Below are positions 10,097 to 20,411 of a stretch of DNA of 23,526 bases, piece by piece. Each line of letters starts with the position of its first letter. The first letter of the stretch is position 1. The translations under genes were made by a program, and so were the position numbers. The stretch is from Hypsibius dujardini (taxonomy: Eukaryota; Tardigrada; Eutardigrada; Parachela; Hypsibiidae). Location: positions 1 to 23,526 of the forward strand of contig LRSR01009209.1 of the NCBI GenBank assembly GCA_001579985.1, written 5' to 3'. The notes under the pieces are model-generated. The model saw only the letters and a list, made by a program, of their open reading frames with translations, ran no database searches and was not told the origin of the DNA.

Positions 10097-11370
10097 ATGT
10101 TTATGAGGAGCAAAATTAAGAGTAAGAACATGCCGCTAGAATTTGTTTTGCGACGCAACGGATATACGTTTAAGAAAGACAATGTACATTACCTTCGAGT
10201 GAGCCCCTGTAATTTGCAAAACATTATCTGCCCTAGTAATAGAACGTACAAGGTTTTTTGCGTCCATTGTTTTCAAAGTAATTTATTACTTCACATTGTG
10301 AGCACTTTTGTTTCTCTTTTCATTACATATTTTACATTTTACATTTCACTGTTTTACGTTAGTTCTCAAGTGATCAGTTTATGTACATTAGTTCAAAATT
10401 CTAAGGCGAGTACTGCCTTCTCACCATGTTCTTCCTGATGAGTCGCGGAGGTGGATTTTTTATTTTTTAATTCATATTTGGATGCGTAGTTTTGGCTGGC
10501 AAAACTATAAATACTTGCTGCTTCTAAATAGGGCTCGGTGACATCTTGAGCGCATGACGTGGTCGGAACTTTGAATTTTCCACAGAAGTGAAAATTACGT
10601 TGCGGATACCAGTCTGATTTTCATCAATGTCAACATACCTACGAAGTCTTATGGATTTGAAAAAGGTATAATCATCCCTACCAAACGTCTTTGTGTATCT
10701 GCCTAACGTATATCGATCCATTTATGCACCTTATGTAGAGGAAAGGACCTGATATGACGTCTATAGAGTCGGCGGCGCATATAATAAGTGTTAGACCTTC
10801 GTCCCGACTAGGACGGAAAAACCTTTAGACTGAATAATAGGACAAGAAACGTGGTAAGACTTCACTGGTAGACGAGATCAAAGGTAAAGGAAAGTGACTG
10901 TCCCAAATTACTGTAGAACGTAATCATATATAGTCAGAGATAAAGAATAATTCCTGATCTAACGTACTAGTTCCTGCCGACATGACGGAACCATGAAGGT
11001 GATAATAGCTGAGTAAGTACATTATAGAATGTGAGGGTAGATAGGAATGAGTTAACTAGGTTGATCGACTATACTATGAGTAAATGTCGGGTACCTGTTG
11101 GATTCAACCCAACTAGGAAGACTCGCGCTGGGGGAAAATTGTCATTAGGAAGAGCACCGTTCCCGTCAAAGCAGGGGAAATTATCAAACGAATCTTAGAC
11201 GTAGTGGAGAAAAAAGACAACATACAACATATTGTTTTTGGTACAACATATTTTGTTCAAGCAGAATGGAATGATAAAGCCCTGCTTGAGCTATACCAAA
11301 GTAGAAATGATTCTTTGTGTATATTTTGCACACTGCAACTAAACCCCCAAGCAAAACTTAGATATTGACT
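10097..11370. other. Intergenic stretch, no supported gene
   Basis: About 10740-11200 is rich in purines and stop codons in every frame. It contains a small hairpin (CGTCC/GGACG) near 10800. A minus-strand ATG frame at 10524-10721 has a donor-like CGTAG|GTATGT at 10638, so 10721-10639 could be a short first exon, but nothing downstream can be joined to it. The + strand frame at 10097-10438 ends in a hydrophobic run and has no recognisable motif. Confidence 0.35.
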
Positions 11371-11372
11371 TA

Positions 11373-11396
11373 CCAGGTGCGGGGTTCATTTTGGCA
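11373..11396 (+). repeat. Left terminal inverted repeat of the mariner element
   Basis: It begins CCAGGTGCGGGGTTCATT and continues to TTGGCA. The inner 20 bases match the right end perfectly in inverted orientation, and TA lies immediately outside. Confidence 0.93.
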
Positions 11397-11498
11397 CAAA
11401 CTTTGTCTTCTTTTTTTATTCACAAAATTTCGTCAAAAAATTATCAAAAAATAACAAAAAATAGAGAAATAAGTCTTCTACCGGAAACAAAAAAGAGT

Positions 11499-12530
11499 TT
11501 ACTCAATATGAGAGCCTCTGGCCTTCTCCACCTTGCGAACCCGAGACATCCAGAAATTGATGCTGTCCTGAATCACTTGCTGCGAAATGGCCTCCCATTC
11601 GTCCTTCAATATCTTGGCCAATCGGTCGAAGCTGGAGATGAGTCCGTGTTTGTTGACACGCTCCTTCAGTAGGCTCCACACACAATAATCGAGGGGATTG
11701 AAATCGGGGCTGTTGGGCGCGATATCGGCGTTCGGGATGAAGCAGGGCATTTTTTCTTTCAAAAATGCCTGCACAGTTGCTGCCGCGTGGCACGGTGCTT
11801 TGTCCTGATACAAAATCGCCGAATTTGCTTCCAGACCGTAGGGGAGGTCCTCCAGCATCGGTTTTAGGCAGCTGTCCTTGTAGGTATGCTGGTTCAGGCT
11901 GAAACCGGACTTCAAAACAACGAGGGGAGATCGACCGGAAAAAGAAACGGCGCCAAAAACCATCGCACACAAAGCTGTCTTGGGAAATTGCTTGAACTTC
12001 TTCCCATCGCTAATTGTCTCCAGCGAATATCCGTAACATCGTTCGTTTTGATAATTAAAGTACTTGCCAACACAAATGTAGCATTCATCCAAGAAGAGCA
12101 TGTTGGGAACGTCCGACATCCGGACGGTCTTGCGGAGATTCATGGCGCATTTCCGCCGCGCTTCCTTTTGGGTCTCGGGGATGAGGTTGCGCTTGATTTT
12201 CTTGAAACATTTGATGTTCCGATCTTGCAGATGAGACCGTACAGTGCTTTCGTCAAGTTGGAGAGCGTTGGCCACAGAACGGAAGGAGTGATGGGCTTTT
12301 CCTATGGTCAGCATTCGCACCATGCGTCGCACCATTGCCGGGGTCGTTTTCCGCATGGGCTGCTTCTTCGGCCTTTTCGCCTTCCGCCGCGCCTTTTTGG
12401 CATTTTCCGATGCGAAACGATAAATACTACGTTTTGAGACCTTGTTCTGTAACAAATCTGCAATCTGAGGTACCGAAAACCCTCGGGAGAGCCAGGACAC
12501 AATGAGATTTCGGATCTCTTCACTAATCAT
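11499..12530 (-). CDS. Tc1/mariner transposase, DD37D type, intact
   Basis: It catalyses cut-and-paste transposition of the surrounding element in the nucleus. The 343 residues start at ATG 12530. Residues about 1-45 (EEIRNLIVSWLSRGFSVPQI) form a paired-like helix-turn-helix. A basic, NLS-like stretch follows (RRKAKRPKKQ, 48-57). A second helix-turn-helix lies at about 80-115 (HSFRSVANALQLDESTVRSH). The catalytic core has the first Asp in NMLFLDEC (D148), the second in ILYQDKAPCH (D243) and the third in NSPDFNPLDYCVW (D281). There are 37 residues between the last two, and the third residue is Asp rather than Glu, giving DD37D, the signature of the maT group. No stop or frameshift interrupts the frame, so it could be active. 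The length is normal for the family. Confidence 0.95.
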   Translation of the reverse strand: MISEEIRNLIVSWLSRGFSVPQIADLLQNKVSKRSIYRFASENAKKARRKAKRPKKQPMRKTTPAMVRRMVRMLTIGKAHHSFRSVANALQLDESTVRSHLQDRNIKCFKKIKRNLIPETQKEARRKCAMNLRKTVRMSDVPNMLFLDECYICVGKYFNYQNERCYGYSLETISDGKKFKQFPKTALCAMVFGAVSFSGRSPLVVLKSGFSLNQHTYKDSCLKPMLEDLPYGLEANSAILYQDKAPCHAAATVQAFLKEKMPCFIPNADIAPNSPDFNPLDYCVWSLLKERVNKHGLISSFDRLAKILKDEWEAISQQVIQDSINFWMSRVRKVEKARGSHIE

Positions 12531-12666
12531 CTTCCCGCTCTTTCAAATGTAAACAAATGAAATTTTCTCTTTCTGTAAATGAGAGAGGGGGCTTTTGTCT
12601 CTCGATTGAGTGCTCACTCACTCAAACCGGCCAGAATGCGCGCCCGCTGACCTACTTTTAATTTTA

Positions 12667-12690
12667 TGCCAAAATGAACCCCGCACGGGG
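12667..12690 (-). repeat. Right terminal inverted repeat of the mariner element
   Basis: On the + strand it reads TGCCAAAATGAACCCCGCAC then GGGG, followed by TA at 12691. It is the inverted partner of 11373-11396. Confidence 0.93.
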
Positions 12691-12692
12691 TA

Positions 12693-15670
12693 CTGTAAGA
12701 AAACAAAATGTTACTTTGGCTAAATATTATAGCATAGTAGTACTATAACATGATTGATATTAGTTTTATTGGGTCCTGGTCGTTTTCAGTCAACCGGGCA
12801 ATATGTCAAAAATCAAAGAAGATGTATCAGAACGCGTGTTTTGATTTTCAATACTTCATCCTCAAAGATGAATTGCACGGGAATTTAGTGTACACAAAAC
12901 AAAACAAAAAATGTTGTATCTCTTTTTATCCGTCTCTTCTCTCTGTTCTTTTGTCTGTTTTAATCTGTTTTGCTCAGTCTTTCCCTAGTCTGATCCACTG
13001 TTTTGAGTTATCCACAAATTTTTTGGTCTATTCTGCTTTTGTTCAACTGGCCGTTCTATTTTTTGCGGCAATCTCTGTCTGCAGCAACGGTAAACCACTT
13101 AGTGGCTGCGTGTTTCCAAAAAGCGTTATTTGAAGTTACACATATGAACGTCCTAGTATGCTAATGCTCTACTGGCTCAACGCATATGTAGCGTTAATGC
13201 AACGCCTAAACTTTGTGTAGTTACCGGGACTAACGTGTCCGAGGTGACTAAATCTGTAGGAATGGACTCCAGGGTGGAACCAAAGTTCCTGCAAGCGAGC
13301 ATCGGAACGCACGAGGATCGTCTTGAACTTCGTGGATGATGAGACATGAGACAGTATGGGTCGTATGTGGGTGCATCAAAATATCGTCCAGTTTCTGGCC
13401 TAAATCATTCGTATTTGTTTTTTCTTTTCGCACAAAGATTGATGTTTTCAAGCTTACATTATATTTTCATGAACATCGTACCATGGCAGTCACAGCTTAA
13501 AGTCGTTCTGATATTTAAAAATAAAACAGTTTTAACTAAAACCTACTCCGCCCAGGGCGCCTTCGCGCCACTCAGTGCATAGTGGCATGCCGGAAGCGGA
13601 CTTACTGTTTAGCCGGCTCAGTTCTACTTGCCACACACATCTGCAGATGCACTTGTATTAATGCCAAACTTTTGTCGCTTTCAGTTGGACTACGTTTGTT
13701 TTCAAACTTTTTCATTTGCTAAATATAATTTTAAGCCTAGAACGACCGCAAACTGGTTACCTTCTAAAATCCAATGAAGAATAAAACAAGATTCGCCCCT
13801 ATTGTACATTTAAAAAAATTACGGATCCACCGTTGAGTCGATCGGGTCATTGCTACCGGCGATCAAAAAGTCTTAGCCCAGCATTTAGGTGTCATGGACC
13901 CCAGTGCAAAACTGCTAAACAATTATTGCTAGTTATACCATTGTCCCCGATGACTAAGACATGAGATAGCTGACAATTTTACACCAGTGGTAGTTAGTGT
14001 CAACAGTCAAAATAGTATAATGATATTAATTAAAATTAATCATCGGTCGCAATGATTTGGTACAAAGCTCTACATCAGATCACCGGAATTATAAACCAAA
14101 AATCAAAAGCTAAAAAAACTGAAAAGGAAAGGAACTGCAAAAAATGAAAATTATTAACAAATGAAATGCGTTCAAGAACTTGGTAGGCAATTTCGATGAC
14201 GCAAAAAGGATACCCAAATGCAATATCAGTCATGTTTTTGGGCTGAAATACCTGCAAACATTCAAGGTCGACTTCCATTTACTTGGAATGGTTTACAGAG
14301 TGGGATTTCAGACGTATTTTCTTTTCTTTAATCAGTCTCACATATAAGGTGATGATTTATCAAACGGTGAGGCTATAGTCCCCACTATGCTCCATCAAAA
14401 ACTGATCTCTCGTTCTTTCCCCGCCTTTTATCCATAATCCCTATCATTTACATATTGATTTGAAAACCTCACTATTTTTCAAATAAGTTCTCTAAGTACC
14501 GGCAGCATAAACTTGCTAGATTTACCGGTTAAATTCGATTTTTCGTCCGAGTTTTGGATCGTATTTTTCGCGGTTTTTGCCGTGATATTTTCAGATCATC
14601 AAGATTCGAGTTTAAAATATAACAATAGGGCTCTAAACTACGTGGCATGAAATCGAATGCACTTGAAATTTTGGAGTTTGGACTGACAAAAACGAAATAA
14701 TAATTTTGTAAGCATTAGGAATCAGTTAAAACTTTGCTAATGATTTTGCATACACTATGTACCGATAACATGTTGCGACTTAATCAATCAATCAACTATG
14801 GAACACGTAAAAAAATCACTAGGACCGAAGAATTTCATATCCCCGTTCAAATTGCTATGAAATGGCTTCTCCCATGAAGTAAAAAAGAGAGAAACATGTG
14901 TTACAGTCTTTGAATTATAATTTGCTCTTCGATCGAGCAAAACACCAGCATATTGCATTTTTCGAAATGAATATAAATGCTCATCTCCACAAATTTGAAC
15001 AACGTTTTTAGAATACTAAACATGGAGTAGATTCCAAACACGTATTCAATAGGGAGGTTGCGCTCGACATTAGAAAAGAAACCTATACCAAAACGAAAAA
15101 AGAAAAATCGCTGCAATCAATGTTACTATCATTGTAACTCATATTACATTGCGCATTGAAATCTAAACATACGCGAACAAAGCAACCTTTACGAAGCTTT
15201 CAACAAAAACTGACAATGAAATAAAAGCTGATCTGATTCTAGTAAACCAAACAAAGAAAAATTAATTCACCATTAATACGGAAAATAATGAATTTTAAAT
15301 ATAATAAAATAGGGCAAAGCAAACAAGATAGGTTGAAGAACATCTCATTTTGCCATGATTTTCAAATTTATGCAACGTACACGCTCAAGGCTATGACAAT
15401 CAAGTCACCAAAACTGTTCGATTTTCATTATTTCTGCCACCCAAAGACAAAGATTCTTTACTAACTCATGGATTCTCACTTTTGATATCGAAAAGGAAGA
15501 TCTAACAGTTTTTAAAACCTAGATTGCTGTTTGTTGGTATAATTCAGAAAAGACATATAACAAAATACCTAACAAAAGGATGACGAAAAACGTCGAGTGC
15601 CACCAGACATGCAGGATTATGAATTAGGCAACAATCAAGAATAACAGCTCCGATACTGCATTCGGGCTAA
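12693..15670. other. Gene-poor, AT-rich region
   Basis: Nearly 3 kb without a supported gene on either strand. It includes a pyrimidine-rich tract (about 12915-12990) that creates a chance hydrophobic + strand frame (12750-13133), and a small GC-rich patch near 13545-13615 (CGCCCAGGGCGCCTTCGCGC). No recognisable transposon ends or RNA genes were found. Confidence 0.4.
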
Positions 15671-16451
15671 AAATTTGGTGGAGGCGAAATCACTGGCCTG
15701 ATGTTAACTATCGACAGAAATCCTATTCCCATCGTCACTGAAGCGAAGTGTCTTGGCGTAACATTTTCGAGCAAACTCAACTGGATCGCCCATGTCGAGG
15801 ACGTCTGCGCTAAGGCAAGAAAACGCATTTTTTGCATAAATTCCTATTTTCCACAGAGATTTGGTGCAGCGAAACAACTGCTGTACAAGAGCCTGATTCT
15901 GCCCGTGATGGAGTACGGAAGCAGTGTCTGGAACCCAACGACAAAAACTCGAAAACGTGCAGAGGCTATTCCTCAAGACCATTCGGCTGAGTCCAGACAA
16001 TCAGACACCGCACGACGAAAACTTCTCACGGTACCATCAGCACCTACGGGAAGTCCAGTGGAAGCCTCTACGGCACAGAAGATGCGAGCACACAATGAAA
16101 GCAGCTCGTAGGGTTTTGACGGGGGAGATGCCGGACGGAATCAACATTCTGACATGTCAAGAAACCGTGGCTTCCGGACGCGCCAACACCAGAAGTCAAA
16201 CTGCAGTCAGAAAGAAGCAGTTCACCGTCTATCCAGTTGGACGACCCGCGAGCTCTGCCTGTTTGGGAGTGGTCAAGTCGTCTTTTGCCTACATATTTTC
16301 ATCTCTTTTGAACGACCGGAAATGTAATTTCGATGAGAGGACGGTGTTAACTCGAAACAGGTTTTTTCGTTTCATTGAATTGCTAGACGTCCGATCCTTC
16401 AACTGGGTTCAGGAAAACGTGGATCCGCTGATCGTTTCGAAATTCGTCTAA
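15671..16451 (+). pseudogene. LINE (non-LTR retrotransposon) reverse-transcriptase C-terminal relic
   Basis: The first frame reads PIVTEAKCLGVTFSSKLNW and then HVEDVCAKARKRI, and later YKSLILPVMEYGSSVWNP. This is the usual region behind the catalytic core of LINE reverse transcriptases (K-LGV-f--KLnW--H). At the A-run 15943-15947 the frame must shift by one base. After that a second frame continues with KLENVQRLFLKTIRL, REVQWKPLRHRRCEHTMKAA and RRVLTGEM to a stop at 16449-16451. The fragment is 5'-truncated (no endonuclease or YXDD core upstream), as is usual for LINE insertions, and it carries one frameshift, so it is dead. The clade (CR1-, jockey- or I-like) cannot be settled. Confidence 0.87.
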
Positions 16452-17950
16452 GTTCCCTATATCTTCCTCCTTTCTCTTTTTTTGGCTCTCTTGCCACCCA
16501 ATTTTCAACACTTCCTGTAAGGGCTGGTTCTGCCAAGCTATTGGAATGTGATTAAAGCCAAACCAATTTTTAACAAGCAGTCCCGCTGCGTTACCCAATC
16601 CTAGCTATTGTGGTTAAACGTCGTGCCATACATCCATCATGCATCCATAACGTTCCAGACGTCGTATCTACGTACAATTCTTCGGTTTTAAAAACGTTTT
16701 GTTTTCGTTTTCGATTACGTTCGATTTTTTACAATTTTTAAAGATTTTAACGCAAGCTCCATAATAAAAAAATAGATGGCGTTACTTCACACTTCTTATA
16801 AATGCTTCCAAAAAAATTTGAAATAGAAGAGGCATTAAAAAAAACTAACGAATAAATTGATTAGCAAGACTTCCCAGCAAATTATTGTGCTAGATACTTA
16901 ACAAGGAAATTGCGAAAGGATTCGTATGCAAACGATGCTGAATCATTTGGCAGCTTCCTTAATCTAGAAATTTTTGCTAAATCCGATACTACCCGTACAA
17001 TAAAGTTTTGAGATTCAAACGACGTCACAATGTCAGTTTCTACTTTCTTTCCCAAATTCCAAAACAGCAGCGGCTGGCTCTGAGCAAACGGCTCGGGCTC
17101 AAGCCGCCCAGCCGGGTGCTCTGGTCTCACTCACCAACCAAACGGGGAAAGTAAACCAATTCAGCGTAGGTGTAGGTGAATGCTTCACCATTTTCAGCAC
17201 TTTTGCAACAGTCAACGTTTTGCAACGTCCGAAAAGAAATTTGCAACGGCTGCCCAGTTACGTAACACATTTAAATTTATATTTGACAATAGCCCAAGCG
17301 ATCCGGTCGGTGGGAGCCGTTGATATTTCGCATTTCGAACTGAAATGAAATGAACTAAACTTTTCAGTAGAAATATACTCACATCACCGTTCAAATCTCA
17401 AATTTTTAATGCAATACAATGTACTATATGGGATTTGTTACCGATTCAGTAGCTAACGTGACTGAAACTCATAAAACAAGGTTTTTCAGAACACGAGTGA
17501 TTGTTATACCATCATTCATCCTTTCGTTCTGAGATGTGAACATGAATTAATTGCCACTGTTTATTGTTTTTATCGAAAGAGGAGATAATTTTATCAATAT
17601 TTTCCGAGCTTAAACAATTAAACTAGAGGAAAGTAATTTTCAATATGTAATATAAATTATTTTTTATTTTTTACAAATCGGCACAGAAATAGACAATAAT
17701 TACGTGCCAATAATAGATTAAGCGATCAACATCCATTTTGCGTAGACTTGTGGGATGCGTTAAACAGGTCGTTAGCGTCTTTGGTTGCGACCGAAATCAT
17801 TTAAAAAAGGGGAAAAATGTTTTGTTAGCTTGTTCTATCTTGATTCGAATTATAAATCCGTGTTAATTTCGACCGTATGGTAAAAGATCAATTACAGCAA
17901 TAAATTACTGTGTCCTTCGGGGTTATTCAAACACAGTACCGTTGGTGCTA
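16452..17950. other. LINE 3' flank and intergenic sequence
   Basis: The first part (to about 16620) may be the LINE 3' untranslated end, though no poly(A) or short tandem tail is obvious. At 16882-17130 a minus-strand frame of about 82 codons (SQPLLFWNLGKKVETDIVTS) overlaps a small GC-rich patch. I cannot assign it and give it little weight. The remainder is AT-rich with no supported gene. Confidence 0.35.
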
Positions 17951-18262
17951 TACACATGGTCACAATTTTGGGTGGCAGAGTTCAAGCCGTCAGGGTGGTT
18001 TGAGTTTGAGCCACTCTTGGCTAGAGCTTGCTACTGCTTTTACCTGAATCTTTGATTTATTGCCCGACCCAGCAGAAAAAATTAGATTGAACAAGCTCTA
18101 AATTCCGCCAAAATAAACAAGTTCAATCACTCGATCAATTGAGTGAAGGCTGCATGTTCAGCTGTGGTCAGAGCGCGTGCACGCCGGAACTTAATTCAGC
18201 TCGAACTCGGACCACCATTTTTGGTTTGAAATCTGCCACCTAAAATCCTGACCATGTGTGTA
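17951..18262. mobile_element. MITE-like element with about 60-bp inverted termini
   Basis: The left end (17951-18012) reads TACACATGGTCACAATTTTG, GGTGGCAGAGTTCAA, then GGTGGTTTGAGTTTGAGC. The inverted right end (18262-18199) reads TACACACATGGTCAGGATTT, AGGTGGCAGATTTCAAACC, then GGTGGTCCGAGTTCGAGC. The arms match over most positions with a few small gaps. TA lies at each outer edge, compatible with a Tc1/mariner-type target site. There is no coding capacity. Its sequence differs from the elements at 609 and 5194 and from the ends of the mariner at 11373. Confidence 0.7.
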
Positions 18263-18554
18263 CCACGTATGAACAGCATTGCCAGAAAACATTGCCAAAG
18301 AAATGTAGATTTCTATATGGAAAGCAAGTCATGACCAGAAATGCCGCTAGATTTAATTTATTGTTTCGTGACTACATTTAATCTGATAGATTACCATATA
18401 AATGTTATTCGGCTGCAGGGAGTTCTACTATTCTTCGTATGGCGTGTAGTTGTGTATTATTCCTCGATTCAGCATCACACACGATCAAACTGCACACTGA
18501 ATATATTTTCAGGCCTGCTCAACTGTGGCGCCAATTAATTCCAAAACGGACAGT

Positions 18555-18591
18555 CCATTCTGCAGAGGTTAAACAACTTGATAGTGCTCAG
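18555..18591 (+). repeat. Direct repeat, copy 1 (37 bp)
   Basis: It contains AGAGGTTAAACAACTTGATA then GTGCTCAG and matches the copy at 18769-18805 in 32 of 37 bases by my alignment. Weaker similarity (TTCCAAAACG) continues upstream of both copies. Confidence 0.7.
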
Positions 18592-18768
18592 TTTTTAATT
18601 AATTTCCACGTGCACAATTTCACTTCGAATTTTTCAAAACATGCTCGATTTGAAGCCCCTGCCTCTCTATCGTGAGTTTAACACGTTTCCACCACGATCG
18701 CAAATCGTTATTAATTTTAATTTGGTCCAAACTCAACCACACCTATCGCATAACCTGTTCCAAACGTG

Positions 18769-18805
18769 CCACTGTACAGAGGTTGAACAACTTGATGGTG
18801 CTCAG
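18769..18805 (+). repeat. Direct repeat, copy 2 (37 bp)
   Basis: It contains AGAGGTTGAACAACTTGATG then GTGCTCAG, 214 bp downstream of copy 1 in the same orientation. It may be part of a longer diverged tandem duplication of about 214 bp. Confidence 0.7.
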
Positions 18806-19683
18806 TGACTCGTGTTCACACTTGTACAGGGCGCCTTATCTTGTTTTCAAATTTCATAAACCCAACACGTGCTCCGCTCAATTTTGCATGTGTTGCATCT
18901 CAAATGCATTTACGAGTTGTTTATGTTGTAATTACGCAAGAAAGTTGACAGTGACTGCAACAAATTGCAAAAAAAGTGTTCTTTGGTATTCCCGCGTTCA
19001 AAATGGCTGCCGGACTCTTTTGATATCCACCTAGATTTTCTCTCCATTCATTTTTCCCAACAAAAGGTAAAATTCATCAGAATTATAAAATCAATTGGCA
19101 TCAATGGACCAATTTTGAAGTTTAAAAAAACGACTTCTTAGGCTGAAAAACGTTTTGAAAATCTAAAAAAATTGGTTATCCAACTTCAAATCTAATTACA
19201 TTGAGTTTTGGAAAATATTGTAAAGATATTGCTCTTTCGCGTATCAAATTGATTTAAATTTTTGATTAGGCAGTTCGGATGGATGGCTGCATGCTTACTG
19301 ACGACGCGGAACGAGAAAAATAAGTCTCAACGTAGCTGGATAAAGCTACGGTAGTGCTTTATAATAACATTATCAAAGAGTTACTTGCAAGCAACTACGG
19401 CCATCGACTTAAATATTCGAGCACGCTTTATACATCAAGTATTGACTTTATGGATGGTATTGATGGAACTTATTTCGGTATTGATTCGAAGCATTACATG
19501 ATGCGGCTGTTGATTAACTGATGTGTGACTATGCTGACAATGATCTCATGTTTTCCCAATGGTCATACGCAAATCAGTCTGCGGGTGCATTGTATTGGTG
19601 CGTTGATTCATATGATTGAGTTAGCATAATTACTTTAGTATCTACATGTATATTTCCTACTGGAAGGCTTTGTTACTGTAGGA
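18806..19683. other. Intergenic, no supported gene
   Basis: A + strand frame of about 60 codons (about 19337-19522, reading IIKELLASNYGHRLKYSSTL) lies between two stops. It has a protein-like look but no recognised motif and no clear splice sites. Nothing else was found. Confidence 0.3.
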
Positions 19684-19807
19684 TCCCGACCCATCCGTGG
19701 TGCCTACGTCATCAAACAGTAAAAAGCAACCGTTTTGATTGATTGCAAAGATGTGCGAACCACAGGACCGCACGTGTTGATTGATTGTTTACGTAAGCAG
19801 TTCACAG
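19684..19807. mobile_element. Inverted, rearranged copy of the 609-738 MITE-like element
   Basis: It starts TCCCGACCCATCCGTGGTGC followed by CTACGTCATCA, an exact inverted match to the right end of the element at 708-738. It stays similar through CAGTAAAAAGCAACCGTTTT and GATTGATTG. Here about 42 bases are inserted between two GATTGATTG copies (19737-19745 and 19779-19787), then CAGTTCACAG resumes the shared sequence. The far terminal repeat is missing, so this copy is truncated. Confidence 0.75.
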
Positions 19808-19868
19808 TTACAGTTTTCGACTTTTCTTTCTGCGGTCGTTTCATGGATTTGTGCTCGTTTTGCATTAT

Positions 19869-19903
19869 GCGTTTTGCGTTTTGCGTTTTGCGTTTTGCGT
19901 TTT
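19869..19903 (+). repeat. Tandem repeat (GCGTTTT)x5
   Basis: Five perfect 7-base units in a row, preceded by a related CATTATGC. It is a short microsatellite-like array and creates a chance cysteine/phenylalanine-rich frame on the + strand. Confidence 0.95.
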
Positions 19904-19979
19904 TTGTAAAATTTACTCTGTCAAGCCAAAACCAAAAATATATGCAGCGTCCTGGTAGACTTAAAATATCTTAGCTAAC

Positions 19980-20411
19980 GCCCCTTCCCCCTATGTTTTA
20001 ATTTTTTATTAATTAATTTATAATTAATATATCTTGCTGATTAATACGTAAAATGCTGTTGGTGGGAATAATAACGTTTTAATGATCATTATTTTACGCA
20101 TTCAATGGAAACCCGGCACCAATTGTGGATAGATCTATGCGGGAAAGAGTCCTGGTGGAGCGTCAGTATGATTCATCGATGGGCATAAGGCGTGACGGAT
20201 ACCAAATTTGTATCCTGTTAGGTCTATCAATTGGAGTTTGGACAGTGAAAAGATTATTAAATAGAATTTAGAGAAAGATGAAAAAAAATTGGAAGAAAGG
20301 AAATAGGAAATACAATTTTCTGCAAAAATAGTAAAACATATTGCTGTAGTGTACAGTTTCAACATGGAAATGATAATAAATAAAACAGCTAATATATTTA
20401 CATTAAAAGAA
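19980..20411. other. AT-rich spacer, possible 3' region of the adjacent minus-strand frame
   Basis: It includes a very AT-rich, partly palindromic run (TTAATTAATTTATAATTAAT, about 20008-20030). On the minus strand a good acceptor-like TTTTTGCAG lies near 20315, so a further exon of the frame at 20412-20984 is conceivable, but I cannot assign one. Confidence 0.3.

Larger units (their letters stand above)
11373..12690 (-). mobile_element. Complete DD37D (maT-like) Tc1/mariner transposon
   Basis: The element is bounded by 24-bp terminal inverted repeats and flanked on both sides by TA (11371-11372 and 12691-12692), the target duplication of Tc1/mariner elements. It is 1318 bp long and carries one uninterrupted transposase gene on the minus strand. 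Similarity between the ends is 22 of 24 bases, the mismatches being near the outer tip. The intact reading frame, matching ends and clean TA duplication point to a fairly recent insertion. An AATAAA signal for the transposase transcript lies at 11415-11420 (- strand). Confidence 0.95.

Noticed and set aside
10097-10438. A 113-codon + strand frame next to the dehydrogenase relic, considered as its continuation
   Set aside because: It shows no similarity to later dehydrogenase motifs (for example the SVNTPT region).
10639-10721. Minus-strand ATG frame with a strong donor-like site, considered as a first exon
   Set aside because: No acceptor or following exon could be joined to it and it is too short to support alone.
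10790-10830. Small CGTCC/GGACG hairpin, considered as a structured RNA
   Set aside because: The stem is only five base pairs and nothing around it matches a known RNA gene.
11503-12437. Long frames on both strands inside the transposase gene (for example + 11886-12437 and - 11503-11970)
   Set aside because: They are shadows of the transposase frame and have no family motifs.
12750-13133. A 127-codon hydrophobic + strand frame
   Set aside because: It is driven by a pyrimidine-rich tract that yields Leu/Phe/Ser codons and contains no motif.
16882-17130. Minus-strand 82-codon frame, considered as an exon
   Set aside because: It begins at GTG, shows no recognisable family or convincing splice sites, and may be explained by a local GC-rich patch.
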